From the NCBI GenBank assembly GCA_024226735.1, contig JAAELL010000122.1, positions 40,853 to 104,852 on the forward strand: a stretch of 64,000 nucleotides of DNA, in the 5' to 3' direction. The stretch comes from a bacterium (GTDB lineage: Bacteria > Planctomycetota > UBA1135 > GCA-002686595). A program made the translations under genes and the position numbers. Shown one piece after another: positions 53,181 through 62,543 of this stretch. Every line of letters starts with the position of its first letter. Position 1 is the first letter of the stretch. A model generated the notes under the pieces. The model saw only the letters and a list, made by a program, of their open reading frames with translations, was not told the origin of the DNA and made no database searches.

Positions 53181-54341
53181 TTAGGTCCGTTCACCGAGTG
53201 TTCTCGACATGATGTCCACAGCGATGTGCACATCGTCGCGCGTCGTCGTGCGTCCGAGCGACAAGCGCAAGCCCGAGCGCGCAGCTTCTTCCGACATGCC
53301 CATCGCACGCAACACGTGCGACGGTTCGAGCGAACCGCTCGCGCACGCCGAACCCGCGGAGACTTCCAATCCAGCGAGGTCGAGACGCGTCACGAGCACG
53401 CGTCCGTCGATGCCAGGGATCGCAACGTTGAGCGTGTTCGGCAACCTGTCCGAAGCGTCAAGCGCGGGACCGAGGAGACAAGCGTCGGGTAACGCAGTGC
53501 GAAGTTCATCCCAGAGGAGGTTCGCGAGTTCAGAAACACGCTGCGCGTACTCGCGTTGTTCTTCGACTGCGAGGCGCACGGCGAGGGCGCTCGCGGCGGC
53601 CGCGGGAACGTTCTCGGTACCCGGACGCAGCTCGATCTCTTGTCCGCCGCCGAACATCAGTCCGTCGATGCGTGTTCCCGCGGCACGGAACAAGACGCCG
53701 CAACCGGTCGGCCCTCCGATCTTGTGCGCAGAGAACGAAGCCGCATCGATGCCCCGCGCGCGTAGCGCGACGGGCACGCGACCGAGCGCCTGCACCGCAT
53801 CGACGTGTAGGCGCGGACGGTTCGCGCCGTAGCGCTCCTCCAGGCTTCGTGCGAGCGTCTCGATCGGGTTGATGACGCCAACTTCATTGCCGGCGGCCAT
53901 CACCGACACGAGTGCCGCCCCCTCGGCGGCGTTCACGATCGCATCGACGTCCACGCGGCACTCCGGGTCGACCCCGACGCGCGTCACCGAGAACCCCTGC
54001 TGCTCGAGCACCGCCGCCGGATCGAGCACGGCGGCGTGCTCGACAGCCGTCGTGACGAGGCCGCCGGCGCCCGCCGCCCGGCCACTCGCACGCAGGATGC
54101 CAAACAGTGCGAGGTTGTTCGCCTCGGTGCCGCCGGAGGTGAAGATCACCTCGTCCTCGGTGACGCCCAGCGCACTGGCTACTTCCTCGCGTGCCTCGTC
54201 GAGGATCTGGCGCGCCCAGCGCCCCGCGGCGTGCACGCTCGAGGGATTGCCCTCGACGGCGTCGAGCGTGGCGAGCAGTCGCTCGCGCACCTCCGGGCGT
54301 ATCGGCGTCGTCGCGTTGTGGTCGAGGTAGACGCGCTTCAC
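53181..54341 (-). CDS. Cysteine desulfurase (NifS/IscS-like)
   Basis: The 386-aa PLP enzyme releases sulfur from cysteine. It opens with YLDHNATTPIRPEV, and has TSGGTEANNLALFG, the PLP lysine in SAHKIGGPTGCGVL, GGGQEIELRPGTENVPA, and the catalytic Cys in SAGSACASGSLEPSHVL. It starts with GTG overlapping the bshA stop (GTGA), last gene of the bsh operon. Short linker around the Cys places it nearest to NifS/IscS. It may serve Fe-S clusters or tRNA thiolation; no scaffold gene is nearby. Confidence 0.93.
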   Translation of the reverse strand: MKRVYLDHNATTPIRPEVRERLLATLDAVEGNPSSVHAAGRWARQILDEAREEVASALGVTEDEVIFTSGGTEANNLALFGILRASGRAAGAGGLVTTAVEHAAVLDPAAVLEQQGFSVTRVGVDPECRVDVDAIVNAAEGAALVSVMAAGNEVGVINPIETLARSLEERYGANRPRLHVDAVQALGRVPVALRARGIDAASFSAHKIGGPTGCGVLFRAAGTRIDGLMFGGGQEIELRPGTENVPAAAASALAVRLAVEEQREYAQRVSELANLLWDELRTALPDACLLGPALDASDRLPNTLNVAIPGIDGRVLVTRLDLAGLEVSAGSACASGSLEPSHVLRAMGMSEEAARSGLRLSLGRTTTRDDVHIAVDIMSRTLGERT

Positions 54342-55498
54342 GGCCGTCCGGTCGGCGTTCGGTCCTCGATGAGCAAGCGTCGATAGAGATCGGTGTAGTG
54401 CGCGACGATCCGGCGCCGCTCGAAATGTTCCTCGCACCGCGCGCGCGCCGCGCGGCCCATCTCGCGCGCACGCTCGCGGTCCACGAGCAACGCGCGCAGC
54501 TTCGCCGCGTACGCGGCTCGGTCGTCCGCCGGCGCGAGGAAACCGGTCACGCCGTCGACGACGACCTCGCCGACTCCGCCGACGTCGGTCGCGACGACCG
54601 GTGTCGCGCACGCCATCGCCTCGAGCGCGCTCAGACCGAACGACTCGTCCTGGCTCGTGAGGGCGTACACGTCGGCCGGCGACAACAGCTCGGGCAGCGC
54701 ATCGCGCATGCCGAGGAAGCGTACGCGCCCGGCGAGGCCGTGTTCCTGCGCGACGCGTCGCGCCTCGTCCTGCTCGGGCCCGTCGCCGACGAGGGTCAGG
54801 TGCGCGTCCGTGCCCTCACTCGCTTCGGCGAACGCGCGCACGAGCCACGGCACACGCTTGACCCGTCGGAAGTTCGAGACGTGCACGGCGCTCGGCGGTC
54901 CGTCGGCCTGTCCGTTCGGTCGGAAGGTCTCGAGGTCGACGAAGTTCGGGATCACGTCGATGTCGAACGGGCACTGTTTCCCGTCGCCGAAGTTCTCGCG
55001 CGTCCGCTCGGCGAGCGCGGACGAGACGGTCGTCACCGCGTCGCTGGCGCGGATCGTGTACTGCGTGAGGGGGTGATACGACGGTTCGTTGCCGACGAGT
55101 GTGATGTCGGTCCCGTGCAGTGTCGTCACGACCCGCGGCGGCGGCCGGTCGCTACAGTCGCTGCGCGCGGCGTCGCGTGCGAGGATCGCGCTGACGGCGT
55201 GCGGCAGGGCGTAGTGCGCGTGCAGGATGTCGAGCCCGGTCGAGCGGTGCAGGTCGAGGATGCGCGACGTGATCGCCAGGTCGTGCGGCGTCGAGTGGAA
55301 GAGCGGGTACGGAACGCCCTGCGCCACGTGCACCTCGACCGGTCCGGGCGAACGCGCGAGGCGCGGCGGCACGTCGTGCGAGAACAGGTGCACGCAGTGA
55401 CCCTCATCCGCGAGCGAGAGCGCCAGCTCACTCGCGACAACGCCCGACCCGCCGTACGTGGGGTGGCAGATGATGCCGATCTTCAGACACGAGTCCAT
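54338..55498 (-). CDS. bshA: Bacillithiol glycosyltransferase BshA (GlcNAc-malate synthase)
   Basis: The 386-aa GT4 glycosyltransferase joins GlcNAc to L-malate, first step to bacillithiol. The N-terminus KIGIICHPTYGGSGVVASELALSLADEGH is the BshA signature (GGSGVVA), followed by LHGTDITLVG, a second Rossmann fold and the E-x7-E motif (SFGLSALEAMACATPVVA). bshB1 and bshC lie in the same operon, which supports BshA over a generic glycosyltransferase. ATG 55498 is 13 nt past the parA stop. Confidence 0.9.
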   Translation of the reverse strand: MDSCLKIGIICHPTYGGSGVVASELALSLADEGHCVHLFSHDVPPRLARSPGPVEVHVAQGVPYPLFHSTPHDLAITSRILDLHRSTGLDILHAHYALPHAVSAILARDAARSDCSDRPPPRVVTTLHGTDITLVGNEPSYHPLTQYTIRASDAVTTVSSALAERTRENFGDGKQCPFDIDVIPNFVDLETFRPNGQADGPPSAVHVSNFRRVKRVPWLVRAFAEASEGTDAHLTLVGDGPEQDEARRVAQEHGLAGRVRFLGMRDALPELLSPADVYALTSQDESFGLSALEAMACATPVVATDVGGVGEVVVDGVTGFLAPADDRAAYAAKLRALLVDRERAREMGRAARARCEEHFERRRIVAHYTDLYRRLLIEDRTPTGRP

Positions 55499-55511
55499 CG
55501 CGTGAAGACGG

Positions 55512-56921
55512 TTAGGACCTGCGGGAGGACTTGGGAAGGGGAGCCCTCTGGCGTGGACCGCGTTGGCCACACACCTCAGGTCGGTCTTCCCCGAGGTAGT
55601 AGCCGTAGTCGCGGACGGGGAGCGATCTACGCGGAACGCTGAGTTGGGCGTCGCCGTTGGGGCTCGCCGGTTCCTCGGCGACGTCGATTTCCGGTTCGGT
55701 TTCCGGTTCGGGCTCGACGTCGAGCACTTCCGAGTCGCGAGCCGGCAAGTCAACGAGAGCGGGCGTCCGGGCCGCAACGTGGACGAGGGGTTCGCGTGCC
55801 GCTTCGACTTCGTGTTCGGACGCCGGAGCCGAAGCCGCAGCGGCGGCGAGCGCGCGTGGCGCGACGTCCGGCTCGGGTTCCGGTTCCGGGACGCGCACCG
55901 GGACGTGCACTGTTTCCGTTGCGAGCTCCGCTGCGGGAGCCGGGACGGGAACGATCGTGTGCGGTTCGAGCTCGGGTTCCGCGTCGGGGGCTTGCTCTGC
56001 CTCGCGCTCGGGTTCCGCGTCGCGTTCGACGACGTCCGAATCCGCGGCCGCCGTTTCGAGTGGCTCCGGCGGTGGGGACACGAGATCCAGCTCCGCGTCA
56101 CTCGCCCCCTGCTCCGGCGACGGGAACAGACTCTCCGGTTCCTGCCCGATGAGCTCACGCGCGAGCTGCATGTAGTCGAGCGCGCCCTTCGAACCGGCCG
56201 CGTACTCGAAGATGGAGCAGCCGTAGCTGGGGGCCTCGGCGAGTTTGACGTTGAGGCGAATCTTGGACTCGAACACGCGACCCGGAAAGTACTTGCGGAC
56301 TTCGGCGAGGACTTCGCGCGCGAGCTTCAGACGGCTGTCGTACAGACAGGGGAGGATGCCGGTCAGCTCGAGCTCCGGCTGGATGCGACGCTTCAGGAGG
56401 TCGACGACCTCGACGAGCTTCGTCATGCCCTGGAGCGCGAAGAACTCCGTCTGCAGCGCGACGATCACTTCGCGCGCGGCGACGAGTCCGTTGACCGACA
56501 GGAGGCCGAGGCTCGGCGGGCAATCGATCAGCACGTAGTCGGCGGGCTCGCTACCTTCCGCTTCGATCGAGCTACGCTCCCAAACGTCGATCGCATCCGC
56601 GAGCACCGTCTCGCGCCCGATTGTGCTGGCGAGCTCGAGCTCCGCACCGGCGAGATCGAGGTGGCTGGGCGCGAGCCGCAGGTTCTCGTGGTCGGTCGCC
56701 ACCAGTGTTCCCGTGAGGGGGGCGTCGCCGGTGAGGACCGTATACGTCGAACCCGACGCGCCCCCAGGCTCGACGCCGAGGTGCAGCGTCAGGTTGGCCT
56801 GGGGGTCCATGTCGATCACGACGACACGACGCCCCAGTCGCGCGAGCGCGGCACCGAGGTTGGCGACGGTGGTGGTCTTGCCGACCCCACCCTTCTGATT
56901 CATGACGGCGATGCGTCGCAT
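55512..56921 (-). CDS. ParA-family ATPase with long acidic C-terminal extension
   Basis: The 469-aa protein has a typical ParA/Soj domain at about 1-255: MNQKGGVGKTTTVANLGAAL (deviant Walker A), VVIDMDPQANLT, YVLIDCPPSLGLLSVNGL. The last roughly 210 residues are a Pro/Glu/Ala-rich disordered region unlike usual ParA ends, closing with a conserved-looking YGYYLGEDRPEVCGQRG. ParB is not next to it. ParA works in chromosome or cargo positioning. It is set between bshB1 and bshA, yet near dnaA, as parA often is. Confidence 0.88.
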   Translation of the reverse strand: MRRIAVMNQKGGVGKTTTVANLGAALARLGRRVVVIDMDPQANLTLHLGVEPGGASGSTYTVLTGDAPLTGTLVATDHENLRLAPSHLDLAGAELELASTIGRETVLADAIDVWERSSIEAEGSEPADYVLIDCPPSLGLLSVNGLVAAREVIVALQTEFFALQGMTKLVEVVDLLKRRIQPELELTGILPCLYDSRLKLAREVLAEVRKYFPGRVFESKIRLNVKLAEAPSYGCSIFEYAAGSKGALDYMQLARELIGQEPESLFPSPEQGASDAELDLVSPPPEPLETAAADSDVVERDAEPEREAEQAPDAEPELEPHTIVPVPAPAAELATETVHVPVRVPEPEPEPDVAPRALAAAAASAPASEHEVEAAREPLVHVAARTPALVDLPARDSEVLDVEPEPETEPEIDVAEEPASPNGDAQLSVPRRSLPVRDYGYYLGEDRPEVCGQRGPRQRAPLPKSSRRS

Positions 56922-56971
56922 GCGGGCCCACCCGACGGCTGGAGCTCGTCGAGGGCGCAAGAGTGTACCGA

Positions 56972-57691
56972 TTACTGCCTGAGCATTCCGATCAGCGGAT
57001 CGTCGATGGACACGGGGCCGACGTGGAGCAACGGCTCTCCGTACCGGGCTCCCACCGACTCGCCCCAATAGCGGGCCTTGGTGACCATCCGCTCCAGGAT
57101 GTCGGCCCCGAACAAGAAGTGCTCGCCGTCGTCGTCCTCGTCCGCGGGCCTGAGTTGGCTCGCGTAGCACCGGACGACCTCGACGCGCTCGTCCCACACG
57201 GGCCCGACGTCGACGACGAACGTGGGCTGGTGGGCCACGTGGCTCGTGAAGTGGTACAGGCCCTTTGCCCGGTGGGCGGAATCGCCGCTCTCCGCGGCCA
57301 GCCTCGAGAGCCCGGCCAGGTACCAGGCTTCCCGCGCGAGCCGTCCCGTGGCGATGTGGTCGGGGTGCAGGTCCTCGACGTGGTGGGCCAGGACGGCGTC
57401 CGGGCGGTGCTTACGCATCAGCGCCGCGAGCCGCTCCCGGGCGTCCGTCGTGACCTCGACGCGCCCGTCGGGCAGCTCGAGGTTCTCGCGTGCCAGGAGG
57501 CCGAGGAGCTCGCTCGCACGCGTCGTCTCCGCGTCACGGTTCGCGCGCGTCCCGCGCGTCCCCATCTCCCCCCGAGTCACGTCGACGACCCCGACGCGGC
57601 AGCCCGCGCGGACCAGCCTGAGGATCGTCCCCCCCGCTGAGATCTCGGCGTCGTCGGGGTGGGCGCCGACCACCAGCACGTCGAGCTTCAT
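56972..57691 (-). CDS. bshB1: Bacillithiol deacetylase BshB1 (LmbE/PIG-L family)
   Basis: The 239-aa zinc amidase removes the acetyl group from GlcNAc-malate. Zinc ligands are VVGAHPDDAEI (His, Asp-Asp) and HHVEDLHPDHIATG (His). GEMGTRGT is a family signature of BshB1. Starts within the bshC stop (ATGA) and ends 50 nt before parA. Confidence 0.93.
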   Translation of the reverse strand: MKLDVLVVGAHPDDAEISAGGTILRLVRAGCRVGVVDVTRGEMGTRGTRANRDAETTRASELLGLLARENLELPDGRVEVTTDARERLAALMRKHRPDAVLAHHVEDLHPDHIATGRLAREAWYLAGLSRLAAESGDSAHRAKGLYHFTSHVAHQPTFVVDVGPVWDERVEVVRCYASQLRPADEDDDGEHFLFGADILERMVTKARYWGESVGARYGEPLLHVGPVSIDDPLIGMLRQ

Positions 57692-59304
57692 GCGCTCTTC
57701 TCCTCGTCGTTCGGTCCGTCGATGTGCACCACCAGATGCTCGCTCGCCACCGCCGGCAGCTCCGCGTAGAGGTCCTCGATCCACTGCGGGGTCCAGCGCG
57801 CGCTGAAGGCGAGCGGGCCGAGGACGCGCTCCTGGGGCCGGCCGAGCGGCATGAGCGTGTTGTTCAGGCGCCGTACGTGGCGCGCACCCTTGCCGAATTT
57901 GTTGGCGTACACGCGCTCCGCCTTCTGCAGGACCTTCTCGATCGAGCCCTTCGCGCGGCTCGCGGCACGCTTCAGGTTGACCCCGAGCGCGGGGTCGAGC
58001 TCGGCGAGCTCGGCGCGGTGCGCGAGGATCGCGGCCTGCACGTCCTCGGTGACGGCGCGTAGCTTCGCGATCACCGGCGGCGGAGCATCGTCGGCTTGCG
58101 CCGCGAACTCACCCGCCGCGGCGAGCACCGTGCGCAGGTCGGTTTCGACGCGGCCCAGGGCGCCCCGCACCTCGGGCTCGACGAGCGTGCATGACACGCG
58201 GGGCACGAACACGGTGCGTGGCAGGGCGCACGCGTCGCGCACCGGACCGAGCTGCGCGTGGTAGGCGAGCTCGCCCCAACCACCGACGTACGCGCATGTC
58301 GGAAACACGGCATCCTGCGCGAGCGGCCGCAGCAGCGCGCCAGGCGAGAAGCCGGCCGGATCATCGACGATCTCGGCCGCGAGCTCCGCCGGCGTGCGCG
58401 ACCCGGCCTCCCCGTCGTAGCGAAAGCCCTCGCCACCGGCGCGCAGGGCGTGTCGGCCGTCCGCGTCGACACGGAACACGAGCGCGGCCTCGTGCGGATC
58501 GATCGCGGGCGCCTCGAGGGCTTCGGTGCCGCGCACCAACGCGGCCAGCGGGTCCGTCGCGACGACGTCCGCCAGCGCGCGCGACAACGGGGCGCGAATC
58601 CAGTCGGGCTCGATGACGACGAGCCCGTGCGTCCCCAGGAGCGCGGTGAAAATGCGCGAGAGCGCGCGCGCGAGCGTCTCGCCCTGGCGCGGGAAGAACA
58701 GTTCGGTGGCCTCGGCGATGTGTGGGTAGTTGCCGTACATCTGCTCGACCGCGGCGCGCGTCGCCCCGAGCCCATGGCGCTCGTCGTCGAGCTCGAAGGC
58801 GGAGATCGGCTTCTTGCTCGACGACATCCCCGTGACGCCGATCTTCTGCAGATCGTTGTTGCGGTTGACCTGGTAGGCGTGGTTCACCTCGGCCAAGTCG
58901 TGGTCGTCGGCGTGGTTCCAGAAGATCGGCACGACCGGAGTGCCCCACGCGCCCGACAGCTCGCCCGCGAGGCGGCAGGCCTGCAGCGCCTTGTACAGCG
59001 AGTACAGAGGAGCGGTCAGGAAACCCGGTTGTTGCCCCGTCACGACGGCGAGCGTGCCCTCGTTGCGCAGCACGTTCAGCGAAGTTTGAACGCGTTCAGG
59101 TGCGTCCAACGCCTCGAGGTGCGGGCGGATCCCGTCGACCAGAGGCCCGCGCTCGCCGCTGTCGTGGCGATCGGCGGGGCGCGTGACGTCGGCCGTGCGG
59201 CGTGCGACACGGATGCCGCCGGCCTCGCCCGTCGCGAGCGCGGTCCGAGCGAGCGCGCTGAGACTCAGCGTGTCCGCGGGCAGGTGTTCGAGGCGAATGG
59301 CCAC
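57688..59304 (-). CDS. bshC: Bacillithiol cysteine-adding enzyme BshC
   Basis: The 538-aa protein is the putative cysteine ligase for the last step. Typical: VVTGQQPGFLTAPLYSLYKALQACRLAGEL, VPIFWNHADDHDLAEVNHAY, then TCAYVGGWGELAYHAQLG and a C-terminal coiled-coil region (LQKAERVYANKFGK). Length fits the family. Starts 11 nt after pyrF. Confidence 0.93.
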   Translation of the reverse strand: MAIRLEHLPADTLSLSALARTALATGEAGGIRVARRTADVTRPADRHDSGERGPLVDGIRPHLEALDAPERVQTSLNVLRNEGTLAVVTGQQPGFLTAPLYSLYKALQACRLAGELSGAWGTPVVPIFWNHADDHDLAEVNHAYQVNRNNDLQKIGVTGMSSSKKPISAFELDDERHGLGATRAAVEQMYGNYPHIAEATELFFPRQGETLARALSRIFTALLGTHGLVVIEPDWIRAPLSRALADVVATDPLAALVRGTEALEAPAIDPHEAALVFRVDADGRHALRAGGEGFRYDGEAGSRTPAELAAEIVDDPAGFSPGALLRPLAQDAVFPTCAYVGGWGELAYHAQLGPVRDACALPRTVFVPRVSCTLVEPEVRGALGRVETDLRTVLAAAGEFAAQADDAPPPVIAKLRAVTEDVQAAILAHRAELAELDPALGVNLKRAASRAKGSIEKVLQKAERVYANKFGKGARHVRRLNNTLMPLGRPQERVLGPLAFSARWTPQWIEDLYAELPAVASEHLVVHIDGPNDEEKSA

Positions 59305-59315
59305 GGGTCGATCCG

Positions 59316-60218
59316 TCAGTGGCGCGCGGCGATGGCGTGCGCGAGCTGTTCGGCCATTTCGTCGAGCGCGGCGCGCGTCGCGTCGCGCCAGTTCGTCTCG
59401 GAACGCCTCTCGTACGCGTACAGGATGCCGCGTGACGAATTGACGATCGCGCCGAGCCCGTCCTCGCCGAAGCCCGCCGCGACGTCCGCCGCCCCCGCGC
59501 CCTGGGCGCCGAATCCGGGCAGGAGGAAGGGCGTGCGCGGCAGGAGCCGTCGCAGCTCCGCGAGCTCTTCGGGGTGCGTCGCGCCGACGACGGCGCCGAC
59601 GTCGGACCAGCCGCCCTCACCGACGAGCTCCGCGCCCCAGGCCTCGACGGCTGCCGCGACGCGGCGCGCGAGCGGCGGTTCACCGGTCGCTTGGAATTCG
59701 GCGCTCGAGGGATTGGACGTGCGCACGAGCACGTACAGCCCCGCTTCGTTGACCTCGCACGCATCGAGGAACGGGCGCACCGAGTCGGTGCCGAGGTAGG
59801 GGTTGATCGTCACGGCGTCGCAGCGCGTGGCTGCGTCCGCGCCCGGCTCGCCACCGAGGAAGGCGGCTGCGTAGGCAGCGGCGGTGCTGCCGATGTCGCC
59901 ACGCTTGACGTCGCCGATCACGACGAGGCCCGCCGCCCGTGCGGCACCGACGACGCGCTCCCACGCCGCCACTCCGTCCGCTCCGTACAGCTCGAAGAAC
60001 GCCGACTGCGGCTTGACCGCCGGCGCGCGATCCGCGACGAGCTCGACGACCTGGCACAGGAAGTCGCCGATCGCTCGCGCCTTCTCCGCGCGCGACGCAC
60101 CCGCATCGTGGACGGCCGCGAACTCGGCGGGGATCGAGGCGGGGTGGGGATCGAGGCCGACGAGACACGGGTTGCCCTTGGTCCGGACGGCGGCGTGGAG
60201 TCGGTCAGCGTAGTGCAT
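59316..60218 (-). CDS. pyrF: Orotidine 5'-phosphate decarboxylase
   Basis: The 300-aa enzyme makes UMP. LVGLDPHPASIP, VKPQSAFFELYG, and the catalytic D-x-K-x-x-D in IGDVKRGDIGSTAAAYA identify it; length and sequence fit the long bacterial group (about 270-300 aa). ATG 60218 preferred over GTG 60227. Last steps of pyrimidine synthesis; no other pyr gene near. Confidence 0.93.
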   Translation of the reverse strand: MHYADRLHAAVRTKGNPCLVGLDPHPASIPAEFAAVHDAGASRAEKARAIGDFLCQVVELVADRAPAVKPQSAFFELYGADGVAAWERVVGAARAAGLVVIGDVKRGDIGSTAAAYAAAFLGGEPGADAATRCDAVTINPYLGTDSVRPFLDACEVNEAGLYVLVRTSNPSSAEFQATGEPPLARRVAAAVEAWGAELVGEGGWSDVGAVVGATHPEELAELRRLLPRTPFLLPGFGAQGAGAADVAAGFGEDGLGAIVNSSRGILYAYERRSETNWRDATRAALDEMAEQLAHAIAARH

Positions 60219-60293
60219 TGGCGCCACACGGTACGCGCTCGGGGCGCGGCGTGACCAGTCCGGGCCTGGGCCGATCGGTCCGCCGGCGCACCG

Positions 60294-61499
60294 TCAGCGT
60301 CCGATCCCGAGGAAACGGCGCCCGACGGCGTCCGCGACCGGCAGACCGGCTGGCGTCAGGCGCACGCGGTCCCCCTCGCGCTCGACGTGCCCGGAGCGCT
60401 CGAGGGAGGCGACCACCTCGAGCGCGGGGTCGCGGTCGGCGCCCCCCTCGAAGCCCGCCGTGGCGCGCGCGCGGGCGGGCTCGACGCCACGTGCGAGCCG
60501 CAGCCCTAGCCACCACGTCTCGCCCAATCGCGCGACTGGCCCGAGCTCCTCGCTCCAGACGGCCGCGTTGCCGTCCGCTCCGATGCGCGCGAGGTACGAG
60601 GCGATGCCGCGCACGTTGCCCGCGCGGGCGTGCCCGACCTTGCTGACCGCGCTCGGCCCGATGCCGACGTAGGGGCCGTTGTTCCAGTAGTTGACGTTGT
60701 GCTCGCAGGCCTCGCCCGGCCCCGCGTAGTTGGAGATCTCGTACGGCTCGAGCCCCGCCCGCGCACAGGCGGCGCGCGTCGTGTCGAGCATCGCCAGCTC
60801 GTCTTCCTCGGGGACGCCGGCGATCGAGCCGCGCTGCAGCTCGAGGTGAAAGCGCGTGCCCGGCTCGAACGTGAGGTTGTAGGCCGACAGGTGGTCGGGT
60901 TCGAGGGCGAGCACCCGCTCGAGCTCGCTCTCCCAGCGCGCCGGACTCTGACCCGGCGCGGCGTAGATCATGTCGACGTTGACGTGGTCGAGCCCGGCGG
61001 CGCGCGCGGCATCGTAGGCGCGCAGCGCTTGCGCGCTCGTGTGCACGCGCCCGAAGCGCGCCAGCGTGGCGTCGTCGAGGCTCTGGACTCCGAGCGAGAC
61101 GCGTCGCACGCCGAGCCGCAGGAGCGCGCGCGCTTTGGCCTCGTCGAGGCTCTCGGGATTGCACTCCGCGGTCACTTCCCGCGCCGAGGCGCGCCAGCCC
61201 GTCAGCGCATCCAGGCGGTCCAGCAGGTGCGCGAGCTGGCCTTCGGTGAAGAGCGACGGGGTGCCGCCGCCGAAGAACACGGTGCGGGGCGAACGTGGGG
61301 CCCGTCGCTCCGCCTCGCGCAGAATCGCGGCGCTCATGCCGTCGACGTCCTGGTCCTCGTCCGGCACCGAGAAGAAGTCGCAGTAGTGGCACTTCGCCGC
61401 GCAGAAGGGCAAGTGCACGTAGAGCGGCGTTCCGGCCTTCGCGCGCGACAGGGGCGGGACCGGGCGCGTCTTGGGTGACGTCGAGAACGGCGAGGCCAT
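60294..61499 (-). CDS. hemW: Radical SAM protein HemW-like (haem chaperone, CPO-III-like)
   Basis: The 401-aa radical SAM protein has the 4Fe-4S motif CAAKCHYCDFF near 33-42, VFFGGGTPSL, TAECNPESL, and NVDMIYAAPGQ, all typical of HemN/HemW. C-terminal HemN_C-like domain (GETWWLGLRLARG). It has the shorter HemW form without the N-terminal HemN extension. HemW inserts haem into membrane proteins; true coproporphyrinogen oxidase activity is not expected. 46 nt after the sigma gene. Confidence 0.9.
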   Translation of the reverse strand: MASPFSTSPKTRPVPPLSRAKAGTPLYVHLPFCAAKCHYCDFFSVPDEDQDVDGMSAAILREAERRAPRSPRTVFFGGGTPSLFTEGQLAHLLDRLDALTGWRASAREVTAECNPESLDEAKARALLRLGVRRVSLGVQSLDDATLARFGRVHTSAQALRAYDAARAAGLDHVNVDMIYAAPGQSPARWESELERVLALEPDHLSAYNLTFEPGTRFHLELQRGSIAGVPEEDELAMLDTTRAACARAGLEPYEISNYAGPGEACEHNVNYWNNGPYVGIGPSAVSKVGHARAGNVRGIASYLARIGADGNAAVWSEELGPVARLGETWWLGLRLARGVEPARARATAGFEGGADRDPALEVVASLERSGHVEREGDRVRLTPAGLPVADAVGRRFLGIGR

Positions 61500-61545
61500 A
61501 GCCTGGCGATTCTACGCCGTGGGCGGGGCGCGGCGGCCCGCCGGC

Positions 61546-62358
61546 CTACTCTTCCCCCATCACCCCGTAGAGCTTGTGCAACGCCTCGTGCTCGATCTGC
61601 CGCACGCGCTCGCGCGTCAGGCCGACGACCTTGCCGATCTCCTTCAGCGTCATCGGCTCGCCGTTTCCGCTGCCGAGTCCGTAGCGCAGCCGCAGGATCG
61701 TCGCCTCGCGCTCGTCGATGACCGCGAGGAGCTCCTCGAGCCGGTCGAGCAGGTCGGTGTGGACGATGTGCTCCTCGGGGCTGATCGCGCGCTCGTCCTC
61801 GACGGTGTCCTGGTTGGCGGAGAGGATGTCGAGCGACACCTGGCTCCCCGTTCCGTTCGATTCGATCGTGCGCTTGAGCAAGGGCCAGCTCTCGCGCGGA
61901 ATACCCAGCTCCTGGGCGACCTCGTCGACGGTGGGCGTGCGCCCGAGGTGGTAGGTCAGCTCGGCTGACACCCCGCGCCATTTCGAGATCATCTCGGACA
62001 TGTACCCCGGTACGCGGACGGACTTGACCGTGTTGGTCAGGGCGCGCCGGATCGACTGCTTGATCCACCAGGTGCCGTAGGTCGAGAAGCGGCAGCCCGC
62101 GGCGGGGTCGAACTTCTCGGCGGCCTTCATCAGACCGATGTTGCCCTCGGCGATCAGGTCCTGGAGAGAGAGGCCCCGTTCGGAGTAGATCTTGGCGATG
62201 GAGACCACCAGGCGGAGATTGGCGCGGATCAGGTGTTCGCGCGCCTCCAGATCACCGCCTTGAATGCGGTGACCGAGCTCCTGCTCCTCACCCGCGGTGA
62301 GGAGAGGGACCTCGTTGATCTCCTGGAGATAGGTCTCGAGACAGCGTTCGGCGGAAAT
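61546..62358 (-). CDS. RNA polymerase sigma-70 factor (RpoD/group 2-like), probable ATT start
   Basis: The 270-aa sigma factor lacks region 1.1. Region 1.2 is [24 protein letters not shown], region 2 is [58 protein letters not shown], region 3 follows, and region 4.2 is [27 protein letters not shown]. In-frame ATG appears only at 62208, inside region 2, which would destroy the protein. Upstream the frame is open back to a stop at 62380, and the only usual or near-usual start is ATT 62358, with GGGAG 7 nt before it. The closest match is the primary or group 2 sigma type. First gene of the run hemW, pyrF, bshC... Confidence 0.9.
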   Translation of the reverse strand: MSAERCLETYLQEINEVPLLTAGEEQELGHRIQGGDLEAREHLIRANLRLVVSIAKIYSERGLSLQDLIAEGNIGLMKAAEKFDPAAGCRFSTYGTWWIKQSIRRALTNTVKSVRVPGYMSEMISKWRGVSAELTYHLGRTPTVDEVAQELGIPRESWPLLKRTIESNGTGSQVSLDILSANQDTVEDERAISPEEHIVHTDLLDRLEELLAVIDEREATILRLRYGLGSGNGEPMTLKEIGKVVGLTRERVRQIEHEALHKLYGVMGEE

Positions 62359-62543
62359 GGCGCGGCTCCCTTTGGATCAGGCGGCTTCCTGGAGTGCCGG
62401 GGATGGGGAGGAAGACACCGCCACTTTCGACTTTGCATTCGGGCGTTCTTGAGGGCGATGGCTCTCTCGGGCCTACGCTCATGTAAGATGGTCCCCGCCC
62501 CGCGGGCGGTCAGCGGGGGGTTGGAAAGGCGATCGCGACCCGT

